Below are positions 8,020-19,141 of a DNA stretch of 64,000 nt, in pieces. The DNA lies in NCBI RefSeq assembly GCF_015207825.1, contig NZ_JADEWC010000009.1:1-64000 (forward strand), given 5' to 3'. Origin of the DNA: Cyanobacterium stanieri LEGE 03274. GTDB taxonomy: Bacteria; Cyanobacteriota; Cyanobacteriia; Cyanobacteriales; Cyanobacteriaceae. Numbering within the stretch: the stretch's first letter is position 1; the number at the start of each line of letters is the position of its first letter. The notes below the pieces were generated by a model. It was not told the DNA's origin. It made no database searches and saw only the letters and a program-made list of their open reading frames with translations. The position numbers and the translations under genes were made by a program.

Positions 8020-8721
8020 TTATCGACCAAAATTAGGGTTAATGTTGTTTTGAGGGGTGGTGTTAAATCCTCCTGGTCGAACTGGTGGTCTTAGGGGACT
8101 GTTGGGATCTACGGGGGTTATAATACGGGGAGAGGTGCGATCGTTGTTTATTTGAATCCGATCAAAGCTATCTCTTACACGGGGAGTGCTATTATTATTT
8201 TCTAGGGTACGACGCATTTGGTCATCTCCACTGGCATCCCTTTCCCAAGTGCCTCCTTCTCTCCAACCTGCTTCCGACCAGGGGCCTGCGTCAGGGCCTT
8301 GAGCCCATGTACCTCCTTCGTTCCAGCTTTGACTAATGAGGTTACAGTTAACGATGCAGTCTTTGACTACTTGTCTATTAGTTATTGTGCCATCTTGAAC
8401 GGTGAGGATTTCTCCGTTGGCAAATCGATAAAATCCATCTTGTAAGGGGGTGCGCATAGCGTTTTCGTCTATCTGATAGGCTCGATCGCCTTCTAGTTGA
8501 ATTAGACTTTCTTTTATTTCTTTTACTTGTAAGCTAGGGGCGATCGCACTTTCATCCCTAGATAGGGTTGTATTTTTTGCCGATGCAGATTGAACTATAC
8601 TTTTATCTAAAACTTGAAGTAGTTGACCTGCTAAGCCACTCTGGTGAGCAACGGAAAAACCCGCCACGGCCACTAGGGCAAGAACTATATTTTGAGATTT
8701 GTTATTGGGAGTTTTATCCAT
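8020..8721 (-). CDS. Trp/Gly-motif peptide, putative substrate of the adjacent radical SAM enzyme
   Basis: I do not recognise this 233-residue protein by family with certainty. It has a hydrophobic N-terminal segment (about residues 11-33, signal or anchor), a middle region with CIVNC (Cys122, Cys126), then a short block with five tryptophans (W133, W139, W148, W153, W159) containing WNEGGTW and WREGGTW. The tail (170-233) is rich in Arg, Asn and Pro and looks disordered. Position directly upstream of a SPASM radical SAM gene and the repeated aromatic-Gly motif suggest a ribosomally made, post-translationally modified substrate, as in cyclophane-forming systems; that is inference. It could also be an ordinary exported protein. 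Confidence 0.6.
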   Translation of the reverse strand: MDKTPNNKSQNIVLALVAVAGFSVAHQSGLAGQLLQVLDKSIVQSASAKNTTLSRDESAIAPSLQVKEIKESLIQLEGDRAYQIDENAMRTPLQDGFYRFANGEILTVQDGTITNRQVVKDCIVNCNLISQSWNEGGTWAQGPDAGPWSEAGWREGGTWERDASGDDQMRRTLENNNSTPRVRDSFDRIQINNDRTSPRIITPVDPNSPLRPPVRPGGFNTTPQNNINPNFGR

Positions 8722-8848
8722 AATGTATCAAATATATTAAAAGCATTGTGAAAATGTTAACACATATTGATTACGATGATGAATTGTTGTTAAGTGCTTT
8801 AATATTTATTTTTAAAGAATAATCGCACTTTTTTTCATTTTTATCTGA

Positions 8849-9844
8849 TTAATTATTTGATGAATTAGATCTTACTTGATCGGCATAATCTTTTGGTTTA
8901 ATTTTTTTATTAGTTTGAAAGATAAATTGGTTAATTTGATAAGGTAAATAGGATAAAGTTTTTCCTATTAAGCTACGATTAGATAAGCCTAAAACTTCTT
9001 CTGCTTCTCTAATTAATCTTCTTCCTTCTTTATTTTGATTATTTTCAATCATTCTCAATCCTAAACATAAATTAATATCTGCGAGTTTTTTATGCCTAAT
9101 TTGTTCTATATTTTGTTGAGCAAAATTATAGGTTTCCAAACAATATTTTTTTGCTTTGAGAAAGTGTAAATTCTGTTTTAAACTATTTTGTTGTCCATGG
9201 AAACGATATTCCATTAAAAATTCAGGTAAAAAATAACCATTCTTCCCTGCTATTGCCATTCTCACTAAAAGATCAAAATCTTCACAACCATCAGCTAAAG
9301 GATTCATATAATCTACTTTTTTTAATGCTTGATAACGAAATAAAGTAGAACCAACTTGTAAACTTTGTAAAACAAAAGTTTGATAAATTAAATCGTCAAT
9401 TACACCTTCTTTTAATTTACTTTTTCCCCATTTATCAGAGTTTTCTTTTGTGGCAATTTCATTTCTATTACTATTAGCATCTATAACCCAATGGTTTGTA
9501 CAAACAAAGTCAACATCTTTATTTTTATCCAAAATCGCAACTGTTTTGGTTAAAAAATCAGGGGTTAAAGCATCGTCATCATCAAACTTAATAAAATATT
9601 CGCCCGTAGCATTTTCAAAACCAGAGCGCATATTTTTACTACGTCCAATATTATTTTTATGACGAATATATTTTATGCGATTATTTTGAAAATTTTTAAC
9701 TATTTGTGCAGTGTTATCCGTTGAACCATCATCACATATAATTAGTTCAAAATCTGAGTAAGTTTGACTTAAAACACTGTTAACAGAATACTGTAAATAA
9801 TCAGATCTATTATATGTAGGGATACAAACACTAACTTTAGGCAT
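8849..9844 (-). CDS. Family 2 glycosyltransferase
   Basis: A 331-residue GT-A fold glycosyltransferase. It starts with the typical PKVSVCIPTYNRSDYL and has the nucleotide-binding acid in ICDDGSTDNT (near residue 37), a DDDD motif in IKFDDDDALTP (near residue 90) that would hold the metal and sugar nucleotide, and a YRFHGQQNS segment near 210 common in GT2 enzymes. No membrane segment is evident, so it is probably cytosolic. Donor and acceptor cannot be read from sequence. It is divergent from another glycosyltransferase (9936-11138), suggesting a small surface-polysaccharide or protein-glycosylation locus. Any link to the peptide cassette downstream is unproven. Confidence 0.88.
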   Translation of the reverse strand: MPKVSVCIPTYNRSDYLQYSVNSVLSQTYSDFELIICDDGSTDNTAQIVKNFQNNRIKYIRHKNNIGRSKNMRSGFENATGEYFIKFDDDDALTPDFLTKTVAILDKNKDVDFVCTNHWVIDANSNRNEIATKENSDKWGKSKLKEGVIDDLIYQTFVLQSLQVGSTLFRYQALKKVDYMNPLADGCEDFDLLVRMAIAGKNGYFLPEFLMEYRFHGQQNSLKQNLHFLKAKKYCLETYNFAQQNIEQIRHKKLADINLCLGLRMIENNQNKEGRRLIREAEEVLGLSNRSLIGKTLSYLPYQINQFIFQTNKKIKPKDYADQVRSNSSNN

Positions 9845-9935
9845 AATTAGATTCAGATGATGATTTTATGATTATAATAACCAAAATCTCTTTAATTATT
9901 AATAGTAATATAAGTGCGATCGCCCTTAATTGTGC

Positions 9936-11138
9936 ATGAAAATCTTAATAATATCTAACACCTTCCCCTACCCTCAAACTAAAGGAGGTACTCACTGTCG
10001 TAACTTTAATCTCATCGATTATCTTAGAAAACATCATCAAGTGACATTAATTACCCAACAAACCCCCGATGTCAAACCAGAAGAAGTTAACGAATTAAAA
10101 GAAATTGTTCAAGAATTAGTCATCTTTCCGTCTAAACCACCTTCAAAAACCAGTATTTTCAATAAAATAAAGCGTTTTACCGATTTTATTATCCAAGGTA
10201 AGCCCCCCAGTGTAATGGCAAACTATTTGCCAGAAATTCAACAATGGATTGATGATGCCGTCAGCAAAAATAAATTTGATTTAATAGCAGGAGAACATAC
10301 CGTTAATGAAATTTATATTAGACCAGAATGGAAAAACAAAATTTCTACTCTCATAGACATACATAGTTCAGTGTATCGCACCTGTCAAGATCAACTCGCC
10401 ACAAAAACATCAGAAAATCCCTGGCGCGATCGATTGAATAAACCACTACTATATCGTTATGAAAAAAATTACTGTCAAAAATTTTCTAAAATAATTGTCA
10501 CCACCAAAGAAGATAAAGCAACCATCAACCAACTATCCCATCGAAAAGATATTGAAATTATCCCCAACGGAGTAAACTTAGATATGTTTCCCTGCCGAGA
10601 AAATACCATCACCGAACATACCCTAATGATTGCTGGTGGTATGGATTATATTGTAAATGCTGATGGGGCTTGTTTTTTCGGCTTAGAAGTTTTCCCCTTA
10701 ATTCAAGAAAAATATCCTCGAGCAAAATTATTGATAGTAGGCTCTAAACCAACACAAGCAGTACAAAGTTTGTCTAAAAATAATAGTATTATCGTTACTG
10801 GCAGAGTTCCTTCTATGGTTGATTATCTTCATCAAACAACCATTTCCGTTGTACCCCTTCGCAGTGGCTTTGGCATGAAAATAAAAACTCTCGAAGCCAT
10901 GGCCGCGGGAATTCCTGTGGTAGCAAGTGACAGAGGTTTAGAAGGATTAACGGTGGACAATCCTCTTTGTGCCTTAAGGGCGAATACCATTGATGAATAT
11001 GTTAAACAAATCAGTAAATTATTCGATAATAGTGATTTAAGACAAGAAATAGCGTATAATGCTCGTAAAATGATTGAAAACCATTACACTTGGGAAAAAG
11101 CCGCCATGGGCTATGAAAAAATTATCACGGGGGAATAA
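9936..11138 (+). CDS. Family 4 (GT-B) glycosyltransferase
   Basis: A 400-residue retaining-type glycosyltransferase. The N-terminal Rossmann domain shows the GGTHCR acceptor-side loop (about residue 17). The C-terminal half has IIPNGVNLDMFP (near 208), ILIVGS-type strands and the donor-site stretch SGFGMKIKTLEAMAAGIPVVAS (about 308-329) with the GT4 acidic residue. The ATG at 9936 gives the usual KILIISNTFPYP start; a TTG two codons upstream is less likely. A HIP1 site lies only about ten bases before the start codon. Substrates unknown. Confidence 0.88.
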   Translation: MKILIISNTFPYPQTKGGTHCRNFNLIDYLRKHHQVTLITQQTPDVKPEEVNELKEIVQELVIFPSKPPSKTSIFNKIKRFTDFIIQGKPPSVMANYLPEIQQWIDDAVSKNKFDLIAGEHTVNEIYIRPEWKNKISTLIDIHSSVYRTCQDQLATKTSENPWRDRLNKPLLYRYEKNYCQKFSKIIVTTKEDKATINQLSHRKDIEIIPNGVNLDMFPCRENTITEHTLMIAGGMDYIVNADGACFFGLEVFPLIQEKYPRAKLLIVGSKPTQAVQSLSKNNSIIVTGRVPSMVDYLHQTTISVVPLRSGFGMKIKTLEAMAAGIPVVASDRGLEGLTVDNPLCALRANTIDEYVKQISKLFDNSDLRQEIAYNARKMIENHYTWEKAAMGYEKIITGE

Positions 11139-11224
11139 CTTCAACACACCATAAAATTAACTGTACACCCCTCCTAGAAAAATTGTTTCTAACCCCATTT
11201 AAATCGTGATAAAGTAGAATGTGT

Positions 11225-11230
11225 TATAAT
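11225..11230 (+). promoter_or_regulatory. Candidate -10 element for gyrB
   Basis: TATAAT with a TGT just upstream, 69 bases before the gyrB ATG. No good -35 match is seen at the expected spacing, so this is a weak call. Confidence 0.3.
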
Positions 11231-11292
11231 TTTTGATAAAAATATCATTCAACAAAAAACAAGGCAGACTATAGCCTTAACAAGGGGAATAG

Positions 11293-13236
<1,944 letters not shown>

Positions 13237-13262
13237 GATTAGTCATCTTGAACCACTCCCAG

Positions 13263-13283
13263 CCCCTCCTTACAAAGGAGGGG
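13263..13283. terminator. Hairpin between convergent gyrB and moeB
   Basis: CCCCTCCTT and AAGGAGGGG form a perfect 9 bp stem with an ACA loop, lying between two convergent genes. There is no following T-run on either strand, so it may act as a bidirectional transcript end or RNA stabiliser rather than a classical intrinsic terminator. Confidence 0.5.
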
Positions 13284-13310
13284 AGAATTGAGGGTCTTTC
13301 TTTGGTGAAG

Positions 13311-14489
13311 TTAATATTGAGGTACGGAAGAATCAACTTCTTCACTCCAAGCCGCAATACCGCCTTTCACATTAATTCCCTCAATTCCTGCTTCTTTGAG
13401 GATATTAAGAGCCTTGGCAGAGCGTCCACCCAATTTACAATGGGCAATTAAACGTTTATCTCCCATCAACTCCTTAACTTTTGCTACTCCGTCACCATCT
13501 TCAATGTCAGGTAAAGGAATTAAGGTTGCATTGGGAATTTTAGCGATTTGATACTCGTTAGGATTACGTACATCAATTAATACATAATCATCGGCATCAC
13601 TATCCAATAACTCTTTTAACTGGGTTACGGTCATTTCCTGTAACTCAGCTTCGCTTTCACTGGCTTGGGCTGCTGCTTGGGGAATACCACAAAATTGTTC
13701 ATAGTCAATGAGTTTTTCAATGACGGGGCGCACAGGATTAGGACGTAATCTTAATTCCCTAAATTTCATGCCCATGGCATCATAGAGTAATAATCTACCA
13801 CTTAAGGTTTTGGCAGGATCGACCCCTAAAATAATTTTAATGGCTTCGGTGGCTTGGATTGTACCGATAATACCACATAAAACCCCTAAAACTCCTCCTT
13901 CGGCACAGGAAGGAACCATCCCCGGCGGTGGGGGTTCGGGATATAAGTCACGGTAGTTGGGGCCTCCCTCATAGTTAAATACGGTGGCTTGTCCTTCAAA
14001 ACGGAAAATAGAGCCGTAAACGTTGGGTTTATTTAACAATACACAGGCATCGTTGGTGAGGTAACGGGTGGGGAAATTATCTGTACCGTCAATGATTACG
14101 TCGTAGGGTTCAAGAATTTTGAGGGCATTTTCTGAGCTAAGACGGGTTTCGTACAAGTCCACCTGACAGGTGGGGTTAATTTCTAAAATACGATTTTTGG
14201 CGGATTCAATTTTGGGTTTACCTACCCATGAAGTACCGTGAATTACTTGTCTTTGGAGGTTGGAATGATCGACTACGTCAAAATCTACTATACCAATCCG
14301 CCCAATACCGGAGGCGGCTAAATATAATAAAAGGGGTGAACCTAATCCCCCCGTGCCTATACAGAGTACACTCGCTGCTTTGAGACGTTTTTGCCCTTCC
14401 AATCCGACTTCGGGCAAAATGATGTGTCGTGCATAGCGTTCGTACTCATCTTTATTCAGTTCTATAGAGTCTAAATTAGGATTGAGCAT
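13311..14489 (-). CDS. moeB: MoeB/ThiF-type adenylyltransferase with C-terminal rhodanese domain
   Basis: This 392-residue protein activates the C-terminal glycine of a ubiquitin-like sulfur carrier (MoaD or ThiS) by adenylation. The ATP site GTGGLGSPLLLYLAASG (near residue 47) and the adenylation aspartate region IDGTDNFPTRYL (near 132) are present. Residues from about 285 form a rhodanese domain (YVLIDVRNPNEYQIA) with the active-site loop AHCKLGGRS (Cys near 353), able to carry a persulfide. The fusion is the usual cyanobacterial arrangement. Whether it serves molybdopterin, thiamine or both cannot be told here. Convergent with gyrB. Confidence 0.92.
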   Translation of the reverse strand: MLNPNLDSIELNKDEYERYARHIILPEVGLEGQKRLKAASVLCIGTGGLGSPLLLYLAASGIGRIGIVDFDVVDHSNLQRQVIHGTSWVGKPKIESAKNRILEINPTCQVDLYETRLSSENALKILEPYDVIIDGTDNFPTRYLTNDACVLLNKPNVYGSIFRFEGQATVFNYEGGPNYRDLYPEPPPPGMVPSCAEGGVLGVLCGIIGTIQATEAIKIILGVDPAKTLSGRLLLYDAMGMKFRELRLRPNPVRPVIEKLIDYEQFCGIPQAAAQASESEAELQEMTVTQLKELLDSDADDYVLIDVRNPNEYQIAKIPNATLIPLPDIEDGDGVAKVKELMGDKRLIAHCKLGGRSAKALNILKEAGIEGINVKGGIAAWSEEVDSSVPQY

Positions 14490-14561
14490 TTTTAAATTTA
14501 ATGTTAGCAGAAATTTTTTCTGTAAGTGATCATTTTAACAAATTTCCAGCTAGGGGGTTAA

Positions 14562-14592
14562 TGGAGAATGAAGAATGGAGAATTAAGAATTA
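14562..14592. repeat. Degenerate GGAGAAT heptamer repeat
   Basis: Units GGAGAATG, AAGAATG, GAGAATT, AAGAATT follow one another between moeB and chrA. Same type as the run after rnz. Confidence 0.5.
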
Positions 14593-14672
14593 TTTTTTTA
14601 CTTTACGGATTTTAAACTTTAGATAATGTTCGTCTATTAATATCAGATTGTTTATGTCATCAAGTTTGATTA

Positions 14673-15836
14673 ATGAACTCTGAATCTAATTCCCATAGTA
14701 AAGCCACTGATCTCAAAGAGTTAGCCATGGTTTTTTTTCGTTTAGGTGCGATCGCCTTCGGGGGCCCTGCGGCACATATTGCCATGATGGATGAGGAAAT
14801 TGTTCAGAAAAGAAAATGGATTACTAGGGAAAGATTATTGGATTTATTAGGAGTTACTAATTTAATCCCCGGCCCTAATTCCACGGAGTTAGCCATTAAT
14901 ATTGGTTTTGATAGGGGAGGCTGGAAAGGTTTGATTGTGGCGGGTTCGGCTTTTATTTTTCCTGCCATGGTCATTGTCTGGATTTTGGCTTATATTTATG
15001 TACAGTATCAAGCCCTACCCCAAGCTCAATGGTTATTGTATGGCATCAAACCTGTGATTGTGGCGATTATTCTTCAGGCACTGTGGAAGTTAGGCAAAAA
15101 AGCCGTTAAGGATAATGTGACGAAGGTGACGGGAATTTTGGCGGTGGTGGCCTTTTTTTTTAATATCAACGAAATTCTGATTTTATTAATTGTGGGCTTG
15201 GGGGTAATGGTTTATAAGGAAAGACATCGCTTTAATTTTCGTAATGCTTGGGTAGCACCGATGACAATTTCTCCTTTTCTCGCCCAAACTAATGTTAGTG
15301 AAAGTGTTACTTCTCCTTCTGGATGGGGGGTGTTTTTATTTTTCCTCAAGGTAGGCTTTTTTTTATATGGTAGTGGCTATGTGTTATTGGCTTTTTTACA
15401 AAATCAATTAGTAGAACAAAATCAGTGGCTTACCTCTGAGCAGTTGATAGATGCCATCGCCATTGGGCAATTTACCCCAGGACCTATTTTAACTACGGCA
15501 ACTTTTATCGGTTATCTTTTGGCAGGAAATATGGGCGCTGTGGCCGCCACTGTGGGCATTTTTTTACCTAGTTTTCTGGTTGTTTTAATTATTAATCCTT
15601 GGGTTGACAAATTGAGAAATTCGCCCCTTACTGCTTCTCTCCTAGATGGAGTAAATGTGGCATCCTTGGGATTGATGGCAGGGGTAACTTATATTTTGGG
15701 TACAGAGGCGATCGTTGATGGGATTACTGTTACCATGGCAATAACTGCGACTTTCTTGGTATTTCGTTATAAATTTAATTCCCTGTGGTTAATTTTGGCA
15801 GGGGCATTAATTGGATTAGTGGTTAATTTACTCTGA
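14673..15836 (+). CDS. chrA: Chromate transporter family protein
   Basis: A 387-residue CHR-family membrane protein with two homologous halves, each about five to six membrane segments. The first half has FRLGAIAFGGPAAHIAMM (from about residue 22) and NLIPGPNSTELAINIGF; the second repeats the pattern with FLKVGFFLYGSGYVLLAFL and AIGQFTPGPILTTATFIGY. Family members export chromate, sometimes using sulfate gradients; the true substrate in this organism is unknown. It is flanked by a moeB gene on the other strand and a dispersed repeat. Confidence 0.9.
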   Translation: MNSESNSHSKATDLKELAMVFFRLGAIAFGGPAAHIAMMDEEIVQKRKWITRERLLDLLGVTNLIPGPNSTELAINIGFDRGGWKGLIVAGSAFIFPAMVIVWILAYIYVQYQALPQAQWLLYGIKPVIVAIILQALWKLGKKAVKDNVTKVTGILAVVAFFFNINEILILLIVGLGVMVYKERHRFNFRNAWVAPMTISPFLAQTNVSESVTSPSGWGVFLFFLKVGFFLYGSGYVLLAFLQNQLVEQNQWLTSEQLIDAIAIGQFTPGPILTTATFIGYLLAGNMGAVAATVGIFLPSFLVVLIINPWVDKLRNSPLTASLLDGVNVASLGLMAGVTYILGTEAIVDGITVTMAITATFLVFRYKFNSLWLILAGALIGLVVNLL

Positions 15837-15875
15837 GGGTTGGTTGGGCGAGGTAAAATGAAGTTAGAGAAATCA

Positions 15876-16004
15876 GGCATTGCTTAATCATGGTATGAAA
15901 TATAATTGAATGACGGTAAAAATTGAGATGTGAAAATCTTATCACTGTTCCCCGTTCCCTATTCCCTGCCCCCATGAGAAATCATATTTAAAATCAGCAA
16001 TGTC
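15876..16004. repeat. MITE-like dispersed repeat, family A, copy 1
   Basis: Begins GGCATTGCTTAATCATGGTATGAAA and ends, on the other strand, GACATTGCTGATTTTAAATATGAT, giving imperfect inverted ends around a core that contains the phrase CTGTTCCCCGTTCCCTATTCCC. Four further copies or fragments occur at 28523-28649, 44949-45084, 48970-49052 and 53814-53935. Non-coding. Confidence 0.65.
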
Positions 16005-16034
16005 GGAAATTATTATAATTGTTAAAAAAATAAA

Positions 16035-16922
16035 ATGACTCAGACTATAGATAATCAAAAATATCAGGCAATTTTAGCTCCTAATTCTGAAAATATTACC
16101 TTTGATAGTAATGGCTTAAATGATTTTTTGCAGGAAACTTTTGCCCTGACTAAGCGTCTTTTCATTCAGTTACAGCGTCGTCCTTCTACCCTTGTGGCGG
16201 GGGTTATTCAACCTTTTATGTGGTTAATTTTATTTGGTGCTTTGTTTTATAATGCCCCTCAAAGTTTATTTGGTGATGATTTTAGTTATGGGCAGTTTTT
16301 AGCCCCCGGCATCATCGTTTTTACGGCTTTTTCTGGGGCTTTGAATGCTGGTTTACCCATTATGTTTGATCGAGAATTTGGCTTTTTAAATCGGCTATTA
16401 GTCGCCCCCCTAGCCTCTCGATTTTCCATTGTGGCCGCTTCGACTATCTATATTATTAGTCTTAGTTTGATTCAAACCGCTGTAATTATTACCGCCAGTG
16501 CTTTTATTGGGGCTGGTTTACCTAGTTTTGCTGGGCTAAGTGCGATCGCTCTTATCACCTTTTTGATCGTCTTAGGAGTAACAGGATTAAGTCTAGGACT
16601 AGCTTTTGCCCTACCCGGACATATCGAATTACTCGCCGTAATATTTGTAATTAATCTACCCCTATTATTTGCCAGTACAGCCCTCGCCCCCATGGCATTC
16701 ATGGCAAACTGGTTACAAATCATCGCCAGTCTAAACCCCCTAACCTATGCTATCGAACCCATCCGCTATATTTATCAAAATGGTGATTGGAACTTAGCTA
16801 GTATAGTGGTTAATACCCCTTGGACAGAAATTAACTTCGGCGTTGTACTACTGCTACTCTGTGCCTTTGATGCTCTCATTCTTCTGGCCATTAAACCCCT
16901 ATTAAGCCGTCGTTTTGCTTAA
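16035..16922 (+). CDS. ABC-2 type transporter permease (DrrB-like)
   Basis: A 295-residue permease with six predicted membrane segments, an N-terminal cytosolic stretch of about 35 residues and the ABC-2 signature region (LAPGIIVFTAFSGALNAGLPIMFDREFG, from about 95). This family exports drugs, lipids or polysaccharide precursors with a separate ATPase. No ATPase gene adjoins it in the window, so the partner must be encoded elsewhere. A small secreted protein follows 35 bp downstream and may be co-transcribed. Confidence 0.85.
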   Translation: MTQTIDNQKYQAILAPNSENITFDSNGLNDFLQETFALTKRLFIQLQRRPSTLVAGVIQPFMWLILFGALFYNAPQSLFGDDFSYGQFLAPGIIVFTAFSGALNAGLPIMFDREFGFLNRLLVAPLASRFSIVAASTIYIISLSLIQTAVIITASAFIGAGLPSFAGLSAIALITFLIVLGVTGLSLGLAFALPGHIELLAVIFVINLPLLFASTALAPMAFMANWLQIIASLNPLTYAIEPIRYIYQNGDWNLASIVVNTPWTEINFGVVLLLLCAFDALILLAIKPLLSRRFA

Positions 16923-16957
16923 TCATCAACATCAATCAACATTAGGAATAATTAATC

Positions 16958-17293
16958 ATGAAAAACAAACTTGTATATACAACCCTTCTTAGCCTAGGTT
17001 TAGTAATGGGCTATGGTAATCTAGCCTCTGCCCAAAACATCAATTCCAACCAAGACGACATTTTTCAATCCAACGAACAAAACTCCCTCTATGGAGATAG
17101 TATTAACCCCATGCAACTAATTCACAACGCTAACATGATGAATCGCATGAGTGGTGCGCCTTCCCCCGAAGAAAGAGGCAATAATATTCGTAATGCAGCC
17201 CAAAGTTTTAGGGAAAGACAACTACAGAGAATGATGGAAATGGAAAAACAAAACAACAACTCTGGAGAAGTCAAGCTAGAAAACGAACTTTAA
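16958..17293 (+). CDS. Small secreted protein of unknown function
   Basis: A 111-residue protein that I do not recognise. It begins with a clear signal peptide (positive start, hydrophobic LVYTTLLSLGLVMGY, cleavage expected after LASA at about residue 25). The mature part is hydrophilic, rich in Asn, Gln, Met and Arg/Glu, with a probable helix RERQLQRMMEMEKQ near 87-100. It lies 35 bp behind the ABC-2 permease on the same strand. It could be an extracytoplasmic partner of the transporter, but this rests only on position. Confidence 0.7.
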   Translation: MKNKLVYTTLLSLGLVMGYGNLASAQNINSNQDDIFQSNEQNSLYGDSINPMQLIHNANMMNRMSGAPSPEERGNNIRNAAQSFRERQLQRMMEMEKQNNNSGEVKLENEL

Positions 17294-17390
17294 TATCAAC
17301 CTTACTTGGTGATAATCTTTATAAGTATTAGGGCGATAATAATTGAATTATCCATTATTCATCGCTAATATTAAGTTCTGATAAATTTTT

Positions 17391-17418
17391 ACAATAAAAT
17401 TCCCCCAGAATTGGGGGA
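17391..17418 (-). terminator. Probable intrinsic terminator of the PIN/TRAM gene
   Basis: Reading the minus strand, TCCCCC-AATTCT-GGGGGA forms a hairpin (17401-17418) followed by ATTTTATTGT. It lies about 40 bases past the stop of the minus-strand gene and also separates it from the convergent small secreted protein gene. Confidence 0.5.
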
Positions 17419-17456
17419 TTTAGGGAGCGAAACAATAATAAGGATTCATCCTAATT

Positions 17457-18542
17457 TTAATATTGATTCACCGTAGAACTATTGGTTTTTGCAAAAATCA
17501 TTCTACCTGCTGAAGTTTGTAAAGCGGAAGTCACCGTAACCCTTAATTCTTCCCCTACATGATCATTAGCATCCTCCACCACTACCATAGTACCATCATC
17601 TAAATAACCAATACCTTGGCTTGGTTCTTTTCCATTCTTCAAAATTTTCAAATCGATATAATCCCCTGGTAAATAGATAGGGCGAATGGCTTGGGCTAAA
17701 TCATTGATATTGAGAATCAGAATTTTTTGTAAACTCGCCACCTTACTTAAATTAAAATCATTGGTAATGAGAGTGGCATTAATATCATGGGCAAGATGTA
17801 ATAATTTTGCATCTACCGTTGCGACATCTTCGTATTCTTCCGGGTGAATCACAATGGTATCAGGGTATCTTTCTTGCATTTGATTGAGAATGTCTAACCC
17901 CCTGCGCCCTCTGACTCTTTTTTGGTCATTGGTTGCGTCAGCTAATTGTTGTAATTCCTGTAAGATAAACTGGGGTACTAAAATTTGTCCTTCAATAAAT
18001 CCTGTATCCAATAACTGTTGAATACGTCCATCAATAATACAGCTAGTATCAAGAATTTTGGTAGCTACGGGTTTTAAAGTGCCTTCTGCCACTAGCATTG
18101 ATTCGATACTGTTAGGGTTGATTAACCTTAAAAAAGTTCTGCCATGGGTGTCGGCAAGGGATACCCCCAATACGGCAAAAATCACACTACCGAGTATTGC
18201 CAACATGGGTTTGAGGAAACTAAATTCGCTGGGAATTGGTAGAAGGAAAATAGGTGCTAACATTAGGTTTGCTAACAATAAACCCAGTACCAAACCGATC
18301 GCCCTTGTTATAATAACTTCAATGGGAGTGTTTCTGATTCTTTGTTCTAAACGACGGTAGGTAGTTTGAGCCACTAAACCCATGGCTAAACCAATGATAG
18401 ATGAAAAACCTGCGGCTAACCATCTTAGGGCTTGAATGTTGGAAACTTGTCCTTGAATTTCACCTGGTAAAACTTGTACTATGTCAAAGCCTACCCCAGC
18501 AAAGGCAAGAACAAATATAAAAATAATAATAGCGTCAATCAT
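17457..18542 (-). CDS. Membrane-anchored PIN and TRAM domain protein
   Basis: A 361-residue protein of the PIN/TRAM (YacL-like) family. Four hydrophobic segments fill about residues 1-130. A PIN nuclease fold follows, with the first acidic residue in KILDTSCIIDGR (near 163-169), a middle acidic cluster and TLITNDFNLSKVASL (near 256). The C-terminal TRAM domain (LKNGKEPSQGIGYLDDGTMVVVEDA, about 303-327) probably binds RNA. Family members are thought to act as membrane-linked ribonucleases. It starts with ATG at 18542; the 600 bp upstream region carries no gene. Confidence 0.88.
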   Translation of the reverse strand: MIDAIIIFIFVLAFAGVGFDIVQVLPGEIQGQVSNIQALRWLAAGFSSIIGLAMGLVAQTTYRRLEQRIRNTPIEVIITRAIGLVLGLLLANLMLAPIFLLPIPSEFSFLKPMLAILGSVIFAVLGVSLADTHGRTFLRLINPNSIESMLVAEGTLKPVATKILDTSCIIDGRIQQLLDTGFIEGQILVPQFILQELQQLADATNDQKRVRGRRGLDILNQMQERYPDTIVIHPEEYEDVATVDAKLLHLAHDINATLITNDFNLSKVASLQKILILNINDLAQAIRPIYLPGDYIDLKILKNGKEPSQGIGYLDDGTMVVVEDANDHVGEELRVTVTSALQTSAGRMIFAKTNSSTVNQY

Positions 18543-19141
18543 AATAAATAGTGTTATCCTTGTTTGGATACAGATAGTTAATTATATCTTTCCATCAGCA
18601 GTGCCTTTAATTATTCGGCAAAGTCTTAATCTATTTTAACTTTTCATCGTAATTTCAGAAGTTCGGTTATCTTTTCTGGTTTAGGTTTAGTGAAGGTAAC
18701 ACTTTTTGTTAGTCAGTGGTTTTAAGTTCGACTAATTCCTTCTAACAACATAATATTTATCTATTTTCCCTACAGTAATTTATCACGATGGTAATGTTTT
18801 TTTTCAATAAATATAAGTAAAATTTACTTGATAATTAGTTAAATTATTAGTTGCTGATGATAAATATTATAATATACGAATAATTATTCAAAAAACATAT
18901 TGCTTATTATTTTAGGCTGTTATTAATTATTTTTCGTTGTTTCTGTTATTGGGATTATTAACAAAATAAATATTTCAGTAAATAATATTCATCTTTTATA
19001 AAAAAGTACGGATAATTATAATGAGTTTTTATTAATGATAAAATATCGTTTTATAGTTGAGAATTTTAGATTAAGGGTGTAAAATTTAGGGATAATTAAA
19101 TTTTAGGCTACAACAACAATTGCGATTAAGGTTATTAGATA
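18543..19141. other. AT-rich intergenic region between divergent genes
   Basis: About 600 bases, very AT-rich, between the divergent PIN/TRAM and DUF3153 genes. I see no open reading frame with coding character, no RNA gene and no copy of the dispersed repeats. It presumably holds both promoters; I cannot pick them out with confidence. Confidence 0.5.

Noticed and set aside
6785-11138. One operon joining the peptide cassette with both glycosyltransferases
   Set aside because: The family 4 glycosyltransferase is on the opposite strand and the family 2 gene is separated by 127 bp of AT-rich sequence; co-transcription is not supported.
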